Source: an archaeon
GTDB lineage: Archaea > B1Sed10-29 > JAJSAI01
Length of the DNA: 40,653 bases
NCBI GenBank assembly: GCA_024274695.1
Contig: JAJSAI010000010.1
Coordinates: forward strand, 1-40,653
Direction of reading: 5' to 3'
A program made the position numbers and the translations under genes. Each line of letters opens with the position of its first letter. The stretch's first letter is position 1. Under the pieces are notes generated by a model. That model made no database searches and was not told the origin of the DNA. It saw only the letters and a program-made list of their open reading frames with translations. Of the stretch, positions 35,393 to 40,653 are shown piece by piece.

Positions 35393-35697
35393 CCTCCAGC
35401 AAAACCGTACTCCTGCGCCAGCTGAGAGGTCCTGACCGCCACGGCGAGGAACAGGAACAGCAGGGTAAGAGTAGGAAGTTCCCTGACCAGAACGTTTTCA
35501 ACCGTCACAATACCTGTTGACAGGAGCAGCACCCAGAAAGAGTACACCACAAGGTTCAGGAAAGAGTACATCAGCACGGTCACAAGTTTTTTCACGAGCC
35601 CTGGAGTGAACTTTTTCCTGCTCGTGTACACCAGCCAAGACCCGTAACAGCTGAAGGCCAGCGCGAGAAAGCTTACGATCAGGCTCTCTATGCTCAT
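35389..35697 (-). CDS. small membrane protein
   Basis: 102-aa hydrophobic ORF; 4-bp convergent overlap with the upstream permease. Confidence 0.6.
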   Translation of the reverse strand: MSIESLIVSFLALAFSCYGSWLVYTSRKKFTPGLVKKLVTVLMYSFLNLVVYSFWVLLLSTGIVTVENVLVRELPTLTLLFLFLAVAVRTSQLAQEYGFAGG

Positions 35698-35709
35698 AAC
35701 ATCATCCTC

Positions 35710-36177
35710 CTACAAGACTATTACCTCGTCAGCGAACTGCGAGACCGTCCTAATAACCTCCTCGTCCTCCTCCCTTTTCAGGGACATGAGTACTGTCTTA
35801 ACCCCGTAAGCCCTGACCCTCGCGGTCAGGAACTGGGAGAACTTCTCCACCGTCCTGGCCTCATTGCTTATCAGCATCGTGCTAAGAGAGTCCAGGAACA
35901 GGAAATCCTTCCCAGGAAGCACTTGGGAGAGGGTGACTCCCAGGTCGGTCAGGCCGGAGGGGGTGTTGATGAAAACACAGTCAGGAGCAGGGCCTGTCTG
36001 CACACCGCTGGCCTTGGAAATCATGTCAATAAAGAAAACGTTCTCCACCTTCACGCCCTCCTCGGAGAACTTTTTCTTCAGGTAAGAGTACGGAGCGTTA
36101 AGGGTTACGTACACCCCCCTGAGCCCAGCGTCAGTAAACTCTTTCAGCAGGAGCGTGTTCGTTTTGGTGTACTCCAT
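35710..36177 (-). CDS. RecA/KaiC-superfamily-like ATPase-related protein (no clear Walker A)
   Basis: GVYVTLNAPYSYLKKKFSEEGVKVENVFFID...DFLFLDSLSTMLISNEARTVEKFSQFL; coding signal extends upstream to about 36251 without an ATG. Confidence 0.6.
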   Translation of the reverse strand: MEYTKTNTLLLKEFTDAGLRGVYVTLNAPYSYLKKKFSEEGVKVENVFFIDMISKASGVQTGPAPDCVFINTPSGLTDLGVTLSQVLPGKDFLFLDSLSTMLISNEARTVEKFSQFLTARVRAYGVKTVLMSLKREEDEEVIRTVSQFADEVIVL

Positions 36178-36247
36178 TGACCTGACGGTAACCAGGATGA
36201 CCCCGTTCTCCTTCTTTCTTATTATTCTCCTGACCTTCTCCAGTCCC

Positions 36248-36919
36248 TTAATCCAGCTCTACCCCCTTGGGCCCAACATCAAACCTGAACTCCACCCTCT
36301 TGGGCTTTATCCCGTTCATCCTCTTTATGAAGAGCTTGTTGTCCCTGAGTTCTATCGTGCCGTCTGTCAGGAACTCGAGCATGCTGTGCATCTCTTGAGA
36401 GAACGTTCCTTCCTCGGCGACCAAGAGCATGCACGCCCTCTTGTCCTTCACAAGGGCTATCATGGCCTGCACGAACTTTTCAACCTGCTTGTCAGTATTG
36501 TACATGAAAAGGCTTGAAAGAGAGTCAAAGCATATTCTCTCCACCCTGGCGTTTGAAAGCACGTTGTCAAGAGCTTCAAGGAATCCTGTCAGGTCCGACA
36601 GGTCAACGCCACCCTCCTTGCCGACAAGCCACGAGTAGCCGTCCACGAACCTCGCCTTCAGTTCGAGGCCCATCCCCCTTGCTATCTGCACTATCTCCTC
36701 AGGATAGTTGTTCGTGGCAATGTATATGCTGTCCTCTCCCGAGGCAGCGAACTGCACGCACAAGGCGGTCTTGCCCGACCCAGGCGGGCCTATGACGAGC
36801 ACGGCGCTGGGTATCCTCAGGCCCCCGCCAAGGGACCTGTCAAGCAAGGGCACGCCCGTGGGTAGCCTTTCCTCCTTTTTCTTTTTAGCATTCTTTTTCT
36901 TAGCGGTCTTCGCGGGCAT
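36248..36919 (-). CDS. KaiC/RadA-like ATPase
   Basis: TGVPLLDRSLGGGLRIPSAVLVIGPPGSGKTALCVQFA; Walker B ICFDSLSSLF. Confidence 0.88.
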   Translation of the reverse strand: MPAKTAKKKNAKKKKEERLPTGVPLLDRSLGGGLRIPSAVLVIGPPGSGKTALCVQFAASGEDSIYIATNNYPEEIVQIARGMGLELKARFVDGYSWLVGKEGGVDLSDLTGFLEALDNVLSNARVERICFDSLSSLFMYNTDKQVEKFVQAMIALVKDKRACMLLVAEEGTFSQEMHSMLEFLTDGTIELRDNKLFIKRMNGIKPKRVEFRFDVGPKGVELD

Positions 36920-36985
36920 CCGAGTAGAAAAGAAAGAGGCAACATATAAAAAGGTTGGTCAGCAAAAAAACACAGGAGCAAGAAA

Positions 36986-37062
36986 GGGAAGGTAGCTCAG
37001 ACTGGGAGAGCACACGGCTGAAGACCGTGGTGTCCCGGGTTCAAATCCCGGCCTTCCCACCA
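36986..37062 (+). tRNA. tRNA-Phe (GAA), CCA encoded
   Basis: GGGAAGGTAGCTCAGACTGGGAGAGCACACGGCTGAAGACCGTGGTGTCCCGGGTTCAAATCCCGGCCTTCCCACCA. Confidence 0.96.
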
Positions 37063-37089
37063 CCAGAAAAACGTAGGAGGCCCGCCCTG

Positions 37090-37509
37090 ATGCTGAAGAC
37101 AATCGTGTACTTCGCGCTCGTGATCGCGCTCGTTTTCCTGGTCTGGCAGTACGTTCTCCCCACTGTCAAGCCCCCTGAGCTCGTGAGCCAGGCTTCCAGT
37201 CCCGGAAGCGCTAAGGAGGCCATGGTCAAGGGGCTGAAGGACTCGTACGGCGCGTGGGTGGTGATGGAAGAGGGAGAGTACGATTTCACCGAGGGAGAAA
37301 AGTACTCAAGAGAGTCCCTGCAGGTGAGCAGTGTCTTCGGGGACATCCTGTTCTACTGCGAGCAGGGCCTGCCGTGCCAGGGCAATCCTGATCAGGCGTT
37401 CATCCGAGCAAACTTTACGGCCAGTGTGACCGTGTACTGCCCCTACCAGAAGGACCACTGCTGCGTAGGAATAGGGTACAAGCCAACAAAACTCGCGGAC
37501 GTGTGCTGA
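37090..37509 (+). CDS. single-pass membrane/secreted protein with Cys pairs
   Basis: MLKTIVYFALVIALVFLVWQYVLPTVKPPE N-terminal TM; CEQGLPC, CPYQKDHCC. Confidence 0.65.
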   Translation: MLKTIVYFALVIALVFLVWQYVLPTVKPPELVSQASSPGSAKEAMVKGLKDSYGAWVVMEEGEYDFTEGEKYSRESLQVSSVFGDILFYCEQGLPCQGNPDQAFIRANFTASVTVYCPYQKDHCCVGIGYKPTKLADVC

Positions 37510-38996
37510 TGAAAACCGCGTACATCGCGCTGTTACTGGTCGTGCTAGCACACGCGGGAGCCAGCATCCCCGCACACCATCTGGGCACGGCAGAGTACCT
37601 GCTGAAAGCCAGCGCGGAGGGGCAGGGGAAACTGAGGCTGCCTGGAAACTACTCCTGGCAGAAGGTCTACGGGAACGTTTCCGTTGACGGGAACGGAGCG
37701 TACGCGTGGCTGCAGGACGGAGGAACGGCCAGCGTTACCGTGACGGTGGACTACTCCAGCGCCAGAATAAAAGAGGACGTCCCGCTCCCGGTTGAAGGGA
37801 TGGAGTACTACACTCTCTCCAGCAAGACAATACCCCTAACCCCGGAGGTCAACGCGACCGCAGAGCTCGTGGCAGGGGACGCGGGCACAGAAGCAGAGGC
37901 GGTCGCGCGCATTTTCGAGTGGGTGGTCAACAGCATACAATCGCAAGAAGTTCAGGGATCGCCTGACGCCTCGCAGGTGATTGAACAGAAGAAGGGAGAG
38001 TGCAGGGAGAAGGCAATCGCCTTCATAGCCCTGCTAAGGGCGAGGGGGATCCCGGCGAGATACGTTTCAGGACTGCTGTATTCCAACAATCAGACCATCC
38101 TGCACGCCTGGGCGGAAGTCTATTTCCCAGGAGAAGGGTGGGTGCCCTTCGACCCTGCCCAGGCCGAAGCGGTATACCTTGACGCGGGGCACGTGAGGCT
38201 CTGGAGCGCCCTGGACCCCGCTGAAGTGCCCATAGTACGGGGACAGGATTACTCCCTAACGCTCCTGGACTACACCCAGAAGAAGGACTGTTACTCCGCG
38301 AGCGTGTCAGGCGAGAAGACAGTGTACAGGGGGAGCAAGTTCTCGTTCAACATTACCGTGGACAGCGAGTGCCCTCCCCTGATAGGAGTGTTCAGGGTAG
38401 TGTCAGGCCCGGGAATAGACGCGGGAGGCCCGTACAAGGCGTTCCCGGTTCTCCCCGGGAAAAGAGAGCGCGAGCTCACGGCCGTGCTGAAAAAAGACTC
38501 AGGAGACCTTGAACAGTTCACGCTCGTCCCAGGAGAAGGAGTGCTTAAAGTGCGCGCCGTAGGCCCTAGGATAGTGAAAGGAGGAAGGATAACCGTCCAG
38601 AGCCTTGAGAAAACAGGATCAGGCGACAGTCTTGTCCTCACTTTCTCCCTGTACAATCAGGGAGAGTCTCCCAGGACCGCGACCGTTGTCTTCAAGTCCC
38701 CTGAAGAAACCCTGTCAAAAAAGAGGGAGTTAGGTCCAGGAGAGACTGCGATAGTGCAGCAGTCATTCAAGCGGAAGGACTTCCCGTACTCAGTGGTCCT
38801 GGAAGTGCTTGACGGGGACCACGTAGTGTACACCGGCCAGGTGATGGTCCCCGCAACCGCGAGCCCAAGCGTGGAGTACGATTTCACGAGCGTGTTCCTG
38901 CTCGTGCTGGGAGCTGTCCTGTTCGCGGCCGGTCTCCTGCTGATATCACCCTACGTTGTCAAGGGCAAAAAACCGTTCGGAGGAGACGTGTTCTGA
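37509..38996 (+). CDS. secreted transglutaminase-like protease-fold protein
   Basis: GECREKAIAFIALLRARGIPARYVSGLLYSNNQTILHAWAEVYFPGEGWVPFDPA (C-H-D triad region); C-terminal TM. Confidence 0.88.
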   Translation: MKTAYIALLLVVLAHAGASIPAHHLGTAEYLLKASAEGQGKLRLPGNYSWQKVYGNVSVDGNGAYAWLQDGGTASVTVTVDYSSARIKEDVPLPVEGMEYYTLSSKTIPLTPEVNATAELVAGDAGTEAEAVARIFEWVVNSIQSQEVQGSPDASQVIEQKKGECREKAIAFIALLRARGIPARYVSGLLYSNNQTILHAWAEVYFPGEGWVPFDPAQAEAVYLDAGHVRLWSALDPAEVPIVRGQDYSLTLLDYTQKKDCYSASVSGEKTVYRGSKFSFNITVDSECPPLIGVFRVVSGPGIDAGGPYKAFPVLPGKRERELTAVLKKDSGDLEQFTLVPGEGVLKVRAVGPRIVKGGRITVQSLEKTGSGDSLVLTFSLYNQGESPRTATVVFKSPEETLSKKRELGPGETAIVQQSFKRKDFPYSVVLEVLDGDHVVYTGQVMVPATASPSVEYDFTSVFLLVLGAVLFAAGLLLISPYVVKGKKPFGGDVF

Positions 38997-39304
38997 GAAG
39001 AAGGGGAAGCAAGCCAAGGTGGGTCCGGAGACTCGCTCTTGATAGAATAAGAGCCCTGTTCGAGTTCGCCAGAGCAAACCTCAGGAACTCCAGAGAATAC
39101 GTGGGCCTGGCGGTCAGGATATCCAAAAAGTATAACGTGAGAATACCTTTCAGGAGAGAGTACTGCAAGAAGTGCCATGTGCTCTGGATCCCGGGGAAAA
39201 CGGTCAGGGTGAGGACCGACCGGAAGAACAAGAGGGTGGTCTACACGTGCCTTGAGTGCGGGCACAGGCAGTACTACGGTTACCACAGGAAGCGCAAGGC
39301 TTAA
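38993..39304 (+). CDS. rnp4: RNase P protein component 4 (Rpp21/Rnp4)
   Basis: RWVRRLALDRIRALFEFARANLRNSREYVGLAVRISKKYNVRIPFRREYCKKCHVLWIPGKTVRVRTDRKNKRVVYTCLECGHRQYYGY; CxxC...CxxC zinc site. Start appears non-AUG (CTG at 38993 proposed). Confidence 0.85.
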   Translation: MRRRGSKPRWVRRLALDRIRALFEFARANLRNSREYVGLAVRISKKYNVRIPFRREYCKKCHVLWIPGKTVRVRTDRKNKRVVYTCLECGHRQYYGYHRKRKA

Positions 39305-39338
39305 AAAAGCCTTTTCCAGAAAATGATTAGGTGAAACA

Positions 39339-39917
39339 ATGGTCTCCATACTAGAAGTTCCAGCTGACAAGCTGATAGAAAAGGTGAGCAGCAAGCTCAA
39401 GGAAATGCCGGAGATAAGCCCCCCAGCCTTTGCCATGCACGTGAAAACCGGGGTCCACAAGGAAAGAAAGCCTGACAACCCCGACTGGTGGTACGTGCGT
39501 GCGGCAAGCGTGCTCAGGAAAGTTTACCTGAACCCTGGGATCGGCGTCCAGAGGCTCAGAACATGGTACGGGGGGGCCAAGAACCTTGGAGTAGGCCCAG
39601 AACACCACAGGAAAGCCTCTGGAGCGATAATAAGAAAGATAATGCAACAGCTTGAGGCAGCGGGGCTGCTGGAGAAAAAGCAGAAGGGAAGGGCTGTTTC
39701 TCCCAAGGGAAGGTCCCTGCTGGACAAGACCGTCCTAGAACTGCTCGGAGGTAAGAAGAGTGCTACCGGAAAACAACCCGCAAAGCGAAAGTCTGGAAAA
39801 GGAACTGGAGCAAAGAAGACAACTAAAACTACTGCTAAGAAGAGCACTGGAACCAAGCGCGCTGGAAAGACTGGAAAGAGTAAGACTAGCAAACCCAAGT
39901 CTGGCGGAAAAAGCTGA
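39339..39917 (+). CDS. rps19e: ribosomal protein S19e with C-terminal basic low-complexity tail
   Basis: VLEVPADKLIEKVSSKLKEMPEISPPAFAMHVKTGVHKERKPDNPDWWYVRAASVLRKVYLNPGIGVQRLRTWYGG; canonical end near GRSLLDKTVLELLGG then ~50-aa K/T/G-rich tail. Confidence 0.95.
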   Translation: MVSILEVPADKLIEKVSSKLKEMPEISPPAFAMHVKTGVHKERKPDNPDWWYVRAASVLRKVYLNPGIGVQRLRTWYGGAKNLGVGPEHHRKASGAIIRKIMQQLEAAGLLEKKQKGRAVSPKGRSLLDKTVLELLGGKKSATGKQPAKRKSGKGTGAKKTTKTTAKKSTGTKRAGKTGKSKTSKPKSGGKS

Positions 39918-40032
39918 GCAGGCCGTGATACAGTACTACTACACCACAGGGACTATTGTGACAGAACAAGCCCTTATCACGCTCCTCTCAAAACTCGGGC
40001 AGAAAAGGAGAACCAGGATAATAAGAAAATGA
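39760..40032 (+). CDS. PDCD5-family DNA-binding protein
   Basis: LKLLLRRALEPSALERLERVRLANPSLAEKAEQAVIQYYYTTGTIVTEQALITLLSKLGQKRRTRIIRK; GTG start; overlaps the S19e 3' end in another frame. Confidence 0.9.
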   Translation: MLPENNPQSESLEKELEQRRQLKLLLRRALEPSALERLERVRLANPSLAEKAEQAVIQYYYTTGTIVTEQALITLLSKLGQKRRTRIIRK

Positions 40033-40042
40033 GGTTATTGTT

Positions 40043-40240
40043 ATGACAAGCAAGAAAGGAGAAAACTTCAAAAAAGGCCTTATCAAGGAAGCAAGGTCTA
40101 ACAAGAGAGCCCCGGTATGGGTTTACCTGAAGACCCACGTGAGGGAGTACATAACCAGTGCAAGGAAAAGGCACTGGAGAGCAACCAACTCCAAGAAAGG
40201 AAAAAGAGTAAGGAAAAAGCTCGGAGGGGTTAAAGCATGA
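40043..40240 (+). CDS. rpl39e: ribosomal protein L39e
   Basis: SNKRAPVWVYLKTHVREYITSARKRHWRATNSKKGKRVRKKL. Confidence 0.92.
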   Translation: MTSKKGENFKKGLIKEARSNKRAPVWVYLKTHVREYITSARKRHWRATNSKKGKRVRKKLGGVKA

Positions 40241-40632
40241 GCGAGAAAAAAGAAGCAGCAATTCAGGCGAAGACCCTGAAAAAGGCTGAAGAAAAGAAAG
40301 CAGAAGAGGAAGAGAAAAAGGCAGAGCCTGAGAAGAAGACCGCTAAGAAAAAGGCAGAAGCGAAGACCAAGAAGAAGGCTGAGGAGAAAAAGGAAGAAAG
40401 GATCATGACACTCTCGCTCAGGGACGCGTGGGCCAGCAAGAGGACCAACAGGACGAGAGCAGCCGTGAAGGTGCTCAAGAGACAGCTCAAGAGGCACGTG
40501 AAAAAAGAGGTCAAGATAGACAAGAGCCTGAACGAGCTCATCTGGGCAAGAGGAGACCAGCATCCTCCCAGGAAAGTTAGGGTAAGAGTGGTCATAGGAG
40601 CAGAGACCGCCACAGCCTATCCTGCAAAGTGA
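40237..40632 (+). CDS. rpl31e: ribosomal protein L31e with N-terminal K/E/A-rich extension
   Basis: IMTLSLRDAWASKRTNRTRAAVKVLKRQLKRHVKKEVKIDKSLNELIWARGDQHPPRKVRVRVV; ATG overlaps the L39e stop. Confidence 0.93.
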   Translation: MSEKKEAAIQAKTLKKAEEKKAEEEEKKAEPEKKTAKKKAEAKTKKKAEEKKEERIMTLSLRDAWASKRTNRTRAAVKVLKRQLKRHVKKEVKIDKSLNELIWARGDQHPPRKVRVRVVIGAETATAYPAK

Positions 40633-40653
40633 AGAGAGAATGATAGAAAGGGC

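Overview
This window is archaeal. The evidence is the gene content: S19e, PDCD5, L39e and L31e in a row, an RNase P Rpp21-like subunit, a XerA-type recombinase, a type I-A CRISPR-Cas system, and TATA-like promoters. Left to right: (i) a CRISPR array of 19 identical 30-bp repeats running off the left edge, followed by a compact type I-A cas locus (cas2, cas1, cas4, cas8a2, cas3'', cas3', cas5, cas7, csa5, divergent csa3, convergent cas6); (ii) an accessory and decaying zone at about 9.85-21.3 kb with an S66-peptidase pseudogene, a P-loop kinase, a 58-aa CX3CX3C mini-ORF, two RelE-type toxin-antitoxin modules, a PD-(D/E)XK-like protein, a XerA-type recombinase and a poorly characterised operon; (iii) a striking ~0.9-kb noncoding block made of an AT-rich stretch, ~10 co-oriented GTGAG(A/G) boxes, and a dense array of TTAGTCA/TGACTAA iterons with two copies of a 20-bp palindrome-containing unit, ending at the TATA box of a gene for an AAA+ ATPase with a winged-helix-like C-terminus; this is my best candidate for an undescribed replication-origin/initiator-like or other DNA-remodelling system; (iv) initiator tRNA-Met and, divergently, a C/D box sRNA predicted by eye whose D guide matches the 16S decoding-region helix; (v) a Ca2+-type P-ATPase, large secreted sequon-rich proteins, an FtsX/MacB-like ABC exporter, KaiC/RadA-like ATPases, tRNA-Phe, a transglutaminase-like protein, and (vi) a ribosomal cluster in which S19e carries a Lys/Thr/Gly-rich tail encoded out of frame over PDCD5. 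All calls come from reading sequence and ORF translations; no database search was run.
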